Source: Actinomycetota bacterium
Lineage (GTDB): Bacteria; Actinomycetota; Actinomycetes; S36-B12
Direction: 5' to 3'
NCBI GenBank assembly: GCA_947449035.1
Contig: CANFQC010000011.1
Location: forward strand, 1-54,654
DNA: 54,654 bases
The position numbers and the translations under genes are program-made. Positions within the stretch are counted from its first letter, which is position 1; every line of letters begins with the position of its first letter. Below, piece by piece: positions 41,510 to 50,124 of the stretch. A model generated the notes under the pieces. It had not been told where the DNA came from and did not search any database. It was given only the letters and a program-made list of their open reading frames with translations.

Positions 41510-42672
41510 CAGCCACGACCCATCAGGCGGCCGACGAGCTGGCCCCGAAGATCCTCAGTCACATGCTCTCCGTTAACCGTGACGCTGTCGTACACCGCGA
41601 GAACATCGTCGACGACGTGCTCCCAATCGAAGTCCATGACCCGATCTCGTCCGGCCAGGACCAGCTCGGTTCGAGCGGACGAGTCAGTCAGGAGCTCGAC
41701 GGCCGCCTGGGCGAGTGCGGTTGAGTCACCTGTTGCAAAGAGACGGCCGGCGGTTCCGTCAGCTAGCACGTTACGAAAGGCCGGAAGGTCTGAGGCAAGA
41801 ACTGCTGTCGACGCGGCCATGGCCTCGGCCAGCACGATGCCAAACGACTCACCCCCTGTGTGGGGTGCCACGTAGATGTCAGCGCTCGCAAAGGCGCGCG
41901 CCTTGTCGGAATCGCTCACCCGACCGAGGTACACGACGTTGTCTCGAACTGACGGGTCAAGGGACTCGCGTTGCTCTTCGATGTCTCCCGGACCAACAAT
42001 CACCACTTGAACGTCTGGAACGCCCTCGACGATTGCCGGAAGTGCTGCGACAAGGACGTCTAGCCCCTTGCGCGGTTCATCCATCCGGCCCAAAAAGACC
42101 ATGCTTGGCCGCGAAGGATCGAATTCAGGTAGCCGCTCGTCTGTGATGAAGTCGCTAACTCTTACTCCATTCGGAATCAGCACCGCATCACCTCCGAGGT
42201 GCCCAACGAGAAATCGCCTTGCATCCTCACTCACTGCGATCCGAGCTGTGACCTTTTCCATTGCGGTTTGCGCAATATAGAAACTGGCCGACAGCATTCG
42301 CGAACGCTCTGAGGATGAGTGCCAGGTGGCGACAATTGGTCCACGACCCACCCAGCAGGCGAGAAGTGACAAGCTCGGCGCGAGAGGTTCGTGCACATGC
42401 AAAACATCAAAATTCCCATCACGGATCCAACGCCGCACTCGTCCCGTTGCCTTAACGCCGAAACTCAACTTGGCCACGGAACCGTTATACGGAACTGAAA
42501 CTGGGCTTCCCCCATCAACAATCCAGTCGGGAACGTCGTCGGCTTCTTCTATCGGCGCGAGCACGCTGACCTCATGCCCGCGAGCTATGAGCGTCTGAGC
42601 GAGGTCAGCGACGTGCGAGCGCACCCCACCTGGTGCATCCCAGGCATAAGGGCAGACAAGGCCGATCTTCAC
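41509..42672 (-). CDS. pimA: Phosphatidylinositol mannosyltransferase PimA-like
   Basis: Membrane-associated GT4 glycosyltransferase expected to transfer the first mannose from GDP-mannose to phosphatidylinositol. The GTG at 42672 is preferred because it overlaps the patA stop as GTGA and gives the family opening KIGLVCPYAWDAPGGVRSHV; the product has 387 residues. Further motifs: HVHEPLAPS, WHSSSERS, FLGRMDEPRKGLDVL and the retaining-GT signature HTGGESFGIVLAEAMA (E-x7-E). The pgsA-patA-pimA cluster supports the substrate assignment, which homology alone could not. Confidence 0.9.
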   Translation of the reverse strand: MKIGLVCPYAWDAPGGVRSHVADLAQTLIARGHEVSVLAPIEEADDVPDWIVDGGSPVSVPYNGSVAKLSFGVKATGRVRRWIRDGNFDVLHVHEPLAPSLSLLACWVGRGPIVATWHSSSERSRMLSASFYIAQTAMEKVTARIAVSEDARRFLVGHLGGDAVLIPNGVRVSDFITDERLPEFDPSRPSMVFLGRMDEPRKGLDVLVAALPAIVEGVPDVQVVIVGPGDIEEQRESLDPSVRDNVVYLGRVSDSDKARAFASADIYVAPHTGGESFGIVLAEAMAASTAVLASDLPAFRNVLADGTAGRLFATGDSTALAQAAVELLTDSSARTELVLAGRDRVMDFDWEHVVDDVLAVYDSVTVNGEHVTEDLRGQLVGRLMGRG

Positions 42673-43556
42673 AGGTCGCTCACCCACACCTTTTGCATCA
42701 TGTGCCAATCGGTCGGATGCTTCTGGATACCGTCACAGAGAGCGTCTGCAAGTCCTTGGCACATCGACGCGATCCGCACTGCAGTCTCGCCCTCAGCAGG
42801 TATCGGGACTGCGGGATACACCTGACCGCGGAGCATGTCCCCGTCAAACCACATCGACACGGGGTACAGCGGAGCCCCAGTCATGATCGACAGGAGAGCC
42901 GGTCCGCCAGGGATACGTGCCGTTTCGCCGAACATCTGCACATCAATCCCATTTCGACCGACATCGCGATCTCCCAGCAGCGCAACGAGGCCGCCGCTTT
43001 TCAGGGTACGTGCGAGCGAACGAATCACGTCAGGTGAACCGTGCGGTACGACATCCATCCCGAGGGTGCGGCGGTAATCAAGAAACTGGTTGAACACGCC
43101 CTCTGGCTTGAGTCTCTCGGCAACCGTGGTGACGCTTCCGTATCGAAGTGCAGCCCACGCGCCGGCGTGATCCCAGTTAGCCATATGACCCGGGGCCATG
43201 ATGATTCCTTGGCCAGAATTGATCGCGGCATCCATGACTTCATGACCTTGCAGGTCAAACGTCGATGAAATTCTCGAGTGGCTCCAGGCCGGCAATCGGA
43301 ACGCCTCATTCCAGTAGCGCAAGTAACTACGCATTCCTTGACGACTGAGTTCTCGAATCTCATCGGGTGAGAGGCCAGGTTGGACTCGCGATAAATTCTT
43401 TTCAAGCTGGCGTACCGATTCGCCATCCTTGCGCCAGGCGCGATCTGCAAGCCGCCGGAACAGGGCGTCGGATGCACCCTCTGGCATCTTCTTGACTGCG
43501 CGCCAACCGAGCCCGAAGGCAGCCTCCGTGGCGGCGTCGACGACCTCGGCCTTCAT
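42669..43556 (-). CDS. patA: PIM acyltransferase PatA-like
   Basis: LpxL/HtrB-type acyltransferase, expected to acylate the mannose of phosphatidylinositol mannosides. The 295 residues contain the H-x4-D catalytic motif as H124-D129 in GHMANWDHAG, plus ALLGDRDVGRNGIDVQ and GGPALLSIMTGAPLYPVSMW, typical of the family. It has no obvious membrane helix but several amphipathic ones. It overlaps pgsA (ATGA, 43553-43556) and pimA (GTGA, 42669-42672), so all three are translationally coupled. Confidence 0.88.
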   Translation of the reverse strand: MKAEVVDAATEAAFGLGWRAVKKMPEGASDALFRRLADRAWRKDGESVRQLEKNLSRVQPGLSPDEIRELSRQGMRSYLRYWNEAFRLPAWSHSRISSTFDLQGHEVMDAAINSGQGIIMAPGHMANWDHAGAWAALRYGSVTTVAERLKPEGVFNQFLDYRRTLGMDVVPHGSPDVIRSLARTLKSGGLVALLGDRDVGRNGIDVQMFGETARIPGGPALLSIMTGAPLYPVSMWFDGDMLRGQVYPAVPIPAEGETAVRIASMCQGLADALCDGIQKHPTDWHMMQKVWVSDL

Positions 43557-44167
43557 GGACGCAGTTGTCCGCGAACTGTCCAGATGCGCTGGATTACCGT
43601 AATGAATCCGAGAACGCCGAGCCCCCAGAGCGCGATCGGGAGGACATAGGGAACGCCGAAACCGGTAATGAAGACTGCGAGCAGGACGACGATCAGGCGC
43701 TCGGCACGTTCGGCGATTCCCACGTTTGCAGTTGCGCCAACTGCCTCAGCCCTGGCCTTCGCATACGAGGTCACCTGTCCCATAACCAAACACAGCAATG
43801 CTGCGGCAACCACGCCAACTTGGTCATTGATGGCTCCCCAGAGCACGATTCCGCCGAAGATGGCTCCGTCTGCCATGCGATCCAAGGTGGCGTCAAGGAA
43901 GTTTCCCCACGGTCCGCTGGTGCCGCGCATACGCGCCATGGTGCCGTCCAGCAAGTCGCTGAACGCAAAGAGCGTAATCAGGAGCGGTCCAAGGATGAAT
44001 CGTCCGGTCGGGAAGCAGATCAAAGCCGTGGCTACCACCAGAACCGTGCCGAGAACCGTGATCGCGTCAGGTGAGACATGCATGCGCAGCAGGAGACGAG
44101 CGGGCGGTTCGAGTACCGCGCTCATCGCCTTACGCGCATTCGGATTGTTCAGCATGAATCTCCCCAT
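43553..44167 (-). CDS. pgsA: CDP-alcohol phosphotransferase, PI(P) synthase
   Basis: Integral membrane enzyme that condenses CDP-diacylglycerol with inositol phosphate, in actinobacteria giving phosphatidylinositol phosphate. The 204 residues carry a perfect CDP-alcohol signature D-x2-DG-x2-AR-x8-G-x3-D-x3-D: D71, D74-G75, A78-R79, G88, D92 and D96. About six membrane helices follow the usual layout. The neighbours patA and pimA identify it as the PI-type enzyme rather than PG-phosphate synthase. The start is ATG 44167; ATG 44155 is an alternative. It heads the 14-gene minus-strand run. Confidence 0.9.
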   Translation of the reverse strand: MGRFMLNNPNARKAMSAVLEPPARLLLRMHVSPDAITVLGTVLVVATALICFPTGRFILGPLLITLFAFSDLLDGTMARMRGTSGPWGNFLDATLDRMADGAIFGGIVLWGAINDQVGVVAAALLCLVMGQVTSYAKARAEAVGATANVGIAERAERLIVVLLAVFITGFGVPYVLPIALWGLGVLGFITVIQRIWTVRGQLRP

Positions 44168-44247
44168 CCAGGTGTCCCCCGATGCTATCCGTCACGCCTT
44201 GAGGAGCCGGCTTGCCGCACGCGAAGCCGGCGCGAGAGTCTTAGCCT

Positions 44248-44994
44248 GTGACCGACATCCGTGACGAGCTGAGCGTGCGAGTGGCAGGCATCGACGGCTC
44301 TGGCGTTCGCACTCTCATCGGAAACCTCTCCGGAACACTCCAGCCATCCTCTTCGGGTGAACGCATCTGGGATAGCTCCCGGATTGCCTTTTCTGCCGGT
44401 CGTCCCGACCTCATCGATTTCGAAGAAGTTGACGCACTCATTGTGGTGGTGTCTGCGCGACAGGGAGTTCCAGCAGCCATCACCCATCTCTGGATGTCAG
44501 CAGCGGAAGCAGGTATACCTGCATTCATCACGGTCACCCACCTTGACGATTCGACCGTTGATCTCGAAGAGGCGGCTGCAATGTGCATGCGCGCGCTCAA
44601 TGATGGCGGCGAGATCTTTATGCCGTGGTTGCCGATCCTCGATGACGACGAGGCAGTTTGCGGGTTCATCGATCTTCTGAGTGAGGAGATCGTGGACTGG
44701 AGTGACGGTGGCCCGGTCGTGCGCGCAAGTGAACAGCGTCACCAAGAACTCATCGAAGATGCTCGTGCCGAGTTGTGTGAATCAATCATGCTTGCCGTCG
44801 ATGACGACGAACTCTTCGCCCAGTACATGGCGGGTGACGCAATTGATGGTGAGGACATTGAGCATCACATGCTTGAGCAGATCAGCCGTGGTCTACGACA
44901 TCCGGTGTTCGGGACAGGCCTCTACCCGCATCTGCTGGGCGTTGGTCTCGTTCTCGACATGCTGGCTGGTCTAAGCGAAAGGCGTGCTGACTAA
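44248..44994 (+). CDS. Degenerate, domain-I-only EF-G2-like protein
   Basis: A 248-residue protein that follows the path of domain I of EF-G2-type translational GTPases but stops where domain II would begin. The P-loop position reads GIDGSGVRT (residues 14-22), with V20 and R21 in place of Lys and Thr/Ser. The switch II DxxG is replaced (SAGRPDLIDF), and the base-specificity NKxD is THLD (97-100). The framework is retained: VDALIVVVSARQGV, PAFITVTHLD, the G' insertion, YMAGDAIDGEDIEHHMLEQI and HPVFGTGLYPHLLGVGLVLDML. GTP binding looks improbable. The gene has a GTG start, is divergent from pgsA, and its stop overlaps the HIT stop. I recall a full-length EF-G2 gene near pgsA-thrS in streptomycetes. 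Confidence 0.6.
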   Translation: MTDIRDELSVRVAGIDGSGVRTLIGNLSGTLQPSSSGERIWDSSRIAFSAGRPDLIDFEEVDALIVVVSARQGVPAAITHLWMSAAEAGIPAFITVTHLDDSTVDLEEAAAMCMRALNDGGEIFMPWLPILDDDEAVCGFIDLLSEEIVDWSDGGPVVRASEQRHQELIEDARAELCESIMLAVDDDELFAQYMAGDAIDGEDIEHHMLEQISRGLRHPVFGTGLYPHLLGVGLVLDMLAGLSERRAD

Positions 44995-45497
44995 CTCCAA
45001 GCACCAGCTAAAAGGTCACGAGACTCCCCCAGCAATTGCGGCATGGTCTTTGTGCCACTGATAACTGGTAGGAAATTCGTGTCGCCACCCCATCGTGGAA
45101 CAACATGCTGATGCAAGTGTGCGGCGATGCCGGCACCAGCGAGCGAACCCTGGTTCATTCCGATGTTAAAGCCGTGTGCCCCAGAAACTTCGCGTAGAAC
45201 TTCCATGCTGCGCTTGGTAAAGGAGGCAAGTTCCGCGGTCTCCTCAGTCGTGAGATCCGTGTAGTCAGCAACGTGGCGATAGGTGCAGATCAACATGTGG
45301 CCAGAGTTGTAGGGGTAGAGGTTCATGATGGCGAAAACCCAAGTTCCCTTCGCCACAATGAGCGACTCGGAGTCAGGGTGATTCGGCGCATTGCAGAAAG
45401 GACATTCCTCACCTGCCTCGCCGTGAGTTGGACGACCCTCACCCTTGAGGTACGTCATCCGATGAGGGGTCCACAGGCGGTCCCAGGCCTCAGTCAT
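44991..45497 (-). CDS. HIT-domain nucleotide hydrolase or phosphorylase
   Basis: Histidine-triad protein of 168 residues. The triad is H127-x-H129-x-H131 (AHLHQHVVP); a Cys pair in EECPFC (31-35) and the LYPYNSGHMLI segment are typical of the actinobacterial branch, whose mycobacterial member acts on Ap4A. ATG 45497 follows the thrS stop by one base; the open frame upstream to 45632 lies within thrS. Its stop overlaps the convergent EF-G2-like gene by 3-4 bases. thrS-HIT-pgsA is a conserved actinobacterial string. Confidence 0.88.
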   Translation of the reverse strand: MTEAWDRLWTPHRMTYLKGEGRPTHGEAGEECPFCNAPNHPDSESLIVAKGTWVFAIMNLYPYNSGHMLICTYRHVADYTDLTTEETAELASFTKRSMEVLREVSGAHGFNIGMNQGSLAGAGIAAHLHQHVVPRWGGDTNFLPVISGTKTMPQLLGESRDLLAGAWS

Positions 45498-45498
45498 C

Positions 45499-47439
45499 TC
45501 AGACCTGAGCACGAGAGTCGACTGCGGCCACGATCTCCGCGATTGCTTCCTCAATAGGCACACCGTTCTTCTGCGTGCCGTCTCGGTATCGGAAGGACAC
45601 AGCCCCTGCCTGAGCATCCTCGTCGCCGGCAATCAGCATGTAAGGAACCTTGGATTTCTGTGCCGTACGAATCTTCTTTTGCATTCGATCGTCGCTGGCA
45701 TCGACCTCGACGCGTATGCCCGCCGCGCGAAGCTTTTCGGCAACGTCATACATGTAATCGTTGTGAGCCTCAGTGATCGGAATGCCGATCACCTGCACCG
45801 GAGCCAACCATGGAGGGAATGCTCCCGCATAGTGCTCAAGTAGCACGGCGAAGAACCTCTCGATCGAGCCGAATAGAGCCCGGTGAATCATGACAGGGCG
45901 CTGGCGAGTGCCGTCAGCCGCTTGGTACTGGAGATCAAAGAGCTCAGGCAGGTTGAAGTCCACCTGGATGGTGGACATCTGCCATGTACGACCAATGGCA
46001 TCTTTCGCCTGAACCGAGATCTTCGGGCCGTAAAACGCGGCACCACCCTCGTCAAGAATGAGATCGAGACCCTGCTTCTCTGCGGCAATGCGCAGCGTTT
46101 CGGTCGCTTCCGCCCAGATCTCATCACTACCGACCGACTTCTCGGGATCCCTGGTGGAGAGTTCAAGATAGAAGTCATTAAGTCCGTAGTCGCGCAGAAG
46201 ATCCAGCACGAAGGTCAAGAGACCGTCGAGCTCAGTAGGCATCTGCTCCTTGGTGCAATAGATATGAGCATCATCTTGAGTGAAGCCGCGGGCGCGAGTC
46301 AGGCCTTGCACGACGCCTGACTTCTCGTAGCGATAAACGGTCCCGAACTCGAAGAGTCGAAGCGGTAGTTCACGGTACGAACGACCCCGTGCATCGAAGA
46401 TGAGGTTGTGCATCGGGCAGTTCATGGGCTTGAGGTAGTAGTCAGCCCCCTGCTTTCGCACGTTTCCAGCAGCGTCGTACTCGGTATCGAGTTGCATGGG
46501 TGGGTACATGCCTTCGGAATACCAATTGAGGTGCTGGGATTTCTCGAACAGTGCGCCCTTGGTGATGTGGGGGGTATTGACGAACTCGTAGCCCGCCTCG
46601 TCGTGGCGCTTGCGTGAATAGTCCTCCATCACGCGACGGATGACTCCACCCTTGGGATGAAAAACCGCAAGGCCTGAACCAATCTCGTCCGGAAACGAAA
46701 AGAGGTCGAGCTCGGCACCGAGCCGACGATGATCGCGGCGTTCGGCTTCTTCGAGGAAAGTCAGATAGGCCTTCAGGTCATCTTTTGATGGCCATGCAGT
46801 GCCGTAGACACGCTGCAACTGCTCGTTCTTCTGGTCACCTAGCCAATAGGCAGCGGCAGTACGCATCAGTTTTATGGCGTTCTGCGGGATGTAGCGAGTA
46901 TCGGGAACATGCGGGCCACGACACAGGTCTCCCCAGCAGCGCTCGCCGGTCTTGGCATCGACGTTCTCGTAAATCGTAAGTTCCGTGCCACCGACCTCCA
47001 TGACATCGGCACCACCCTCGCTGCCGATCAGCCGCAGTTTGAACGGTTCATTCGCTAGTTCGGCAACCGCATCAGCCTCATCGACAACGCGGCGAGTGAA
47101 ACGTTGACCTGCCTTGATGATGGCAACCATTCGCTTCTCGAGAACCTCGAGGTCGTCAGGGGTGAAGGGGGTCTCGACAGAGAAGTCGTAGTAGAAGCCG
47201 TCCTTGATGGGCGGACCAATGCCCAATTTGGCTTCAGGGAAAGTGTCCTGAACGGCCTGAGCCAACACATGGGCAGTCGAGTGCCGAAGGACAGCAAGAC
47301 CCTCTGGAGTGTCGACGGTAACCGGCTCTACGACATCGGTTTCCGACACGATGGTCGAAAGGTCCTTAAGTTCACCATTGACTCGGGCCACGACGACGGA
47401 CTTGTCGCCACCCACGAGATCAAACGCGGTTGTGGCCAC
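45499..47439 (-). CDS. thrS: Threonyl-tRNA synthetase
   Basis: Class II synthetase of 646 residues. The editing domain begins [14 protein letters not shown]; catalytic motifs include [11 protein letters not shown] with the zinc cysteine, [20 protein letters not shown] (motif 2), and the anticodon-binding domain from about 540. The N-terminal TGS domain is short: only [14 protein letters not shown] and following strands remain, and about 20 residues of the first hairpin seen in relatives are missing. An in-frame TAA nine codons upstream rules out a much longer start; GTG 47439 has GGAGAG upstream. It is followed directly by HIT. Confidence 0.95.
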   Translation of the reverse strand: MATTAFDLVGGDKSVVVARVNGELKDLSTIVSETDVVEPVTVDTPEGLAVLRHSTAHVLAQAVQDTFPEAKLGIGPPIKDGFYYDFSVETPFTPDDLEVLEKRMVAIIKAGQRFTRRVVDEADAVAELANEPFKLRLIGSEGGADVMEVGGTELTIYENVDAKTGERCWGDLCRGPHVPDTRYIPQNAIKLMRTAAAYWLGDQKNEQLQRVYGTAWPSKDDLKAYLTFLEEAERRDHRRLGAELDLFSFPDEIGSGLAVFHPKGGVIRRVMEDYSRKRHDEAGYEFVNTPHITKGALFEKSQHLNWYSEGMYPPMQLDTEYDAAGNVRKQGADYYLKPMNCPMHNLIFDARGRSYRELPLRLFEFGTVYRYEKSGVVQGLTRARGFTQDDAHIYCTKEQMPTELDGLLTFVLDLLRDYGLNDFYLELSTRDPEKSVGSDEIWAEATETLRIAAEKQGLDLILDEGGAAFYGPKISVQAKDAIGRTWQMSTIQVDFNLPELFDLQYQAADGTRQRPVMIHRALFGSIERFFAVLLEHYAGAFPPWLAPVQVIGIPITEAHNDYMYDVAEKLRAAGIRVEVDASDDRMQKKIRTAQKSKVPYMLIAGDEDAQAGAVSFRYRDGTQKNGVPIEEAIAEIVAAVDSRAQV

Positions 47440-47487
47440 ATCTCTCCATTCATCTGGATACCGCAGTTACCCCTGCATGTATCTCGG

Positions 47488-47560
<73 letters not shown>

Positions 47561-47741
47561 GAAGCGCCATGACTCTACCCCAGCCAACTATTCCTCGAAA
47601 ATTCAACCCGTTCACTCGGCACTCGTGGGCGGCCAGCACCATCGCCGCTGTCCCCAGACAAAAGAAAGTGCGGAAGCGTGGTGTCACTCCTGAAGTAACC
47701 CTTATGACTACCCTTGAATCATCTTCTAGATGGAGGTTTAC

Positions 47742-49244
47742 ATGCGAAATCATCGCAGATTCGTACAATTCGGTGTTGCTGGTCTAGCCACAACGGCTGT
47801 GCTTTCAGCAGCTCTAGGGTTGACTGCGTCTCCCGCTTCAGCCGCAAGCGTCTCAGGATACGGAAGCGGTCCGGTGGGCGCACCACAACAAATCAACGTG
47901 ACGGGCGCCCAAGGCTGCGGCGCAATGACCTTCACTGCCGTTTACCAGAACTCGTCGCAGCAGTCCGTTCCATCGGTCTTCCCGGATGCAAATGGAAACG
48001 CCACGATTTACTGGTCCCCGAACGCTGCAGGAGCAGTGACCTCTGCTTCGATCGGAAGCACTTGCACTCCGATCGACCTTGGATCAGCCAACATTTCCAA
48101 GGTCGGGACACTCACAACGATCGCTGCGCCTAATGTCGCCGTCGTCGGACAAGCGACGATGATCACCGTAAACGTGCAATCGGCCAGTCCGAGCGCCTAC
48201 TCCCCTACGGGTCACGTCACAGTCCGCGACGGCAATGGGAACGTAGTGACCGGATTTGGACTCACGCCTAACGGAACCGCAACGTCTTTCGCGTACTGGT
48301 ACTGGACACCGCCCGCATCAGGCAGCTACGTCTTCCAAGCCACGTACGATGGTGACAGCAATGCGAACGGCTCAACATCGGCCCAAGATGTTGTCTCGGC
48401 CTCACCGAGCGGAAACACCATCACTTTGGTTGTTCCAGGAACACTCACGGTGGGTATCCCCACGAACCTCAAGGCCACTTTCGTGCCCACCACAATCCAA
48501 GGATCAGTGGGATTCACATTTAATGGTGCCCCGATTAGCGCATCCGTTCCAATTGTTAACGGTCAGGCAAACTTCCAGTGGACCCCAACCGTTGCAGGGG
48601 CTGCAGTTCTTGGTGCGAGTTACATGACCAACGGAGGAGCCAGCGGATCAACGTCGGACAAGGTCAATATCGTGGCGGGTCCCGCACAACAGGACGTCAT
48701 CACTTTGACTCAACCCGGCTGGGGCACCTGGGCCCCAAATGGTCAGTACAACCTGCCTAACGGCACCAGCACGACCATGACGGCCACCACTTTGTCAGGG
48801 TCGCCTGTCGTCTTGACCGAGACGGGACCTTGCTCGATCACTAATCGACTCACGATCGTCGTGAACGTTGGCTCAGGTCAATGCAACATCCAAGCAAGCT
48901 CAACGGGTGGTAAGGGTTATTCGGCAGTCACTTACGGCTACACGGTCAACGCGATTCCGGGTACTCAGACGGCGATCCTGTCGGCCCCGAACTCAGGAAA
49001 TCTGACGAAGGGCCGCACGTACGTGATCGAGGCACCCGGACAGGTTGACACGAATGCCGGTCAAAACATCAGTTGGAAGATCACGTCAGGCAAGAACTCG
49101 GTGTGCAAGCTCAGCTACCCCTCTGATGGCTCGGTGAAGCTGAAGATGGTCAACAAGGGCACTTGCAACATCAAGGGCACGGCACCCGGTGTCCCGGGCC
49201 AGTGGAACGCATACAGCGTGACGCGAAGCTACAAGGTGAAGTAG
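47742..49244 (+). CDS. Secreted Ig-like repeat protein
   Basis: A 500-residue exported protein of unknown role. GGAGG at 47732-47736 favours ATG 47742 over the ATG at 47730. A signal peptide is clear: basic MRNHRRF, hydrophobic core, and a SPASA|ASV cleavage site near residue 35. The mature part is beta-rich, Thr/Ser/Gly/Asn-rich, with bacterial Ig-like features (about 135-210 around YWYWTPPASGSYVFQATYDG, and 225-310 around FQWTPTVAGAAVLGASY). Two C-terminal repeats share a pattern Cys-x-(I/L)...G-x-C-N-I (PCSITN...GQCNIQ and VCKLSY...GTCNIKG). No LPxTG or C-terminal anchor is visible. It is monocistronic, between tRNA-Val and pabC, and closed by a strong terminator. A surface or adhesion role is plausible but unproven. 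Confidence 0.8.
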   Translation: MRNHRRFVQFGVAGLATTAVLSAALGLTASPASAASVSGYGSGPVGAPQQINVTGAQGCGAMTFTAVYQNSSQQSVPSVFPDANGNATIYWSPNAAGAVTSASIGSTCTPIDLGSANISKVGTLTTIAAPNVAVVGQATMITVNVQSASPSAYSPTGHVTVRDGNGNVVTGFGLTPNGTATSFAYWYWTPPASGSYVFQATYDGDSNANGSTSAQDVVSASPSGNTITLVVPGTLTVGIPTNLKATFVPTTIQGSVGFTFNGAPISASVPIVNGQANFQWTPTVAGAAVLGASYMTNGGASGSTSDKVNIVAGPAQQDVITLTQPGWGTWAPNGQYNLPNGTSTTMTATTLSGSPVVLTETGPCSITNRLTIVVNVGSGQCNIQASSTGGKGYSAVTYGYTVNAIPGTQTAILSAPNSGNLTKGRTYVIEAPGQVDTNAGQNISWKITSGKNSVCKLSYPSDGSVKLKMVNKGTCNIKGTAPGVPGQWNAYSVTRSYKVK

Positions 49245-49254
49245 ACGACACTGA

Positions 49255-49286
49255 CGAAAGGCCCCTGTGAAAGCAGGGGCCTTTCG
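49255..49286. terminator. Strong hairpin after the Ig-like gene
   Basis: A perfect 13-bp stem: CGAAAGGCCCCTG (49255-49267) pairs with CAGGGGCCTTTCG (49274-49286) around a six-base loop, ten bases after the stop codon and four bases from the 3' end of the convergent pabC. It probably acts in both directions. Confidence 0.85.
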
Positions 49287-49290
49287 CATA

Positions 49291-50124
49291 TCAGGGGTCA
49301 ATATTTTCAGAGCTCAGCAGACGGAAAGTATCGCGAATGGCTTCTGTTACGGCTCCCACGGGAAGTTCTCTGGAGTCGACGCGTGTCACCGGATGAACAT
49401 CACGAGTAGAGGACGTCAGGAAGACTTCGTCGGCAGTGTTAAGGGTGTTGAGATCGAGGTCTGCCTCTCGAGCTTCAGTCCACTCAAGAACCAACTCTCG
49501 AGTGATGCCTGCGAGACAGCCACTTTCCAGCGGTGGAGTGAGCGCTACCCCATTGACCACGACGAAGATATTTGAGCCCGTGCCCTCGCACAGCCTGCCC
49601 TTGGTGTTGGCGAAGATCGCCTCAGACGCTCCATGAGAGTGTGCATACTCCAGAGCGACCACGTTCTCTGCGTACGAGGTTGTCTTGGCCCCGGCAATAG
49701 CTGAGCGCTCATTTCGAGTCCAGGGAACGGTGGCGATGCATGTGGTGTCCGGCCACTTCGTTGAACTCATCATGGCCACAGCAATCGTAGGCAGGGCATC
49801 TCCACGGTCACTCCCGAGAGGCGCAATTCCGCCCGTGACGGTGATGCGTAGTCGAGCCGGGCCAGTGATTCTCTCGGAGTTGGCGTAGATCACTTCAGAA
49901 ACAGCGCTCCTGAGCACGCCATGCTCAGGAGCGGCAAGACCAAGCAGCGATGCAGAGCGATCGAGCCTTTGAAGGTGGCGACCTAGTGCAAACGGCTGCC
50001 CGTTGACAACTTTCAAGGTTTCGAAGACGCCATCGCCCACGGTGAAGCCGTGGTCTAGAACACTCACCAATGCCTCATCCTGTGGCACGAGACTGCCGAG
50101 ATTTCCTTCGCCGATCCAGATCAC
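49291..50124 (-). CDS. pabC: Class IV aminotransferase, aminodeoxychorismate lyase-like
   Basis: PLP enzyme expected to cleave 4-amino-4-deoxychorismate to p-aminobenzoate and pyruvate. The 277 residues contain the internal-aldimine lysine K147 in IAGAKTTSYAENVV, the cofactor-binding SEAIFANTKGRLCEGTGSNIF and LAGITRELVLEWT, and DEVFLTSSTRDVHPV. Branched-chain and D-amino-acid aminotransferases share the fold; the overlap with pabB (50121-50124) decides the call. The product feeds folate synthesis. Confidence 0.85.
   Translation of the reverse strand: MIWIGEGNLGSLVPQDEALVSVLDHGFTVGDGVFETLKVVNGQPFALGRHLQRLDRSASLLGLAAPEHGVLRSAVSEVIYANSERITGPARLRITVTGGIAPLGSDRGDALPTIAVAMMSSTKWPDTTCIATVPWTRNERSAIAGAKTTSYAENVVALEYAHSHGASEAIFANTKGRLCEGTGSNIFVVVNGVALTPPLESGCLAGITRELVLEWTEAREADLDLNTLNTADEVFLTSSTRDVHPVTRVDSRELPVGAVTEAIRDTFRLLSSENIDP

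Noticed and set aside
47440-47487. T-box or other leader regulating thrS
   Set aside because: Only 48 bases separate thrS from the tRNA gene, too short for a T-box leader.
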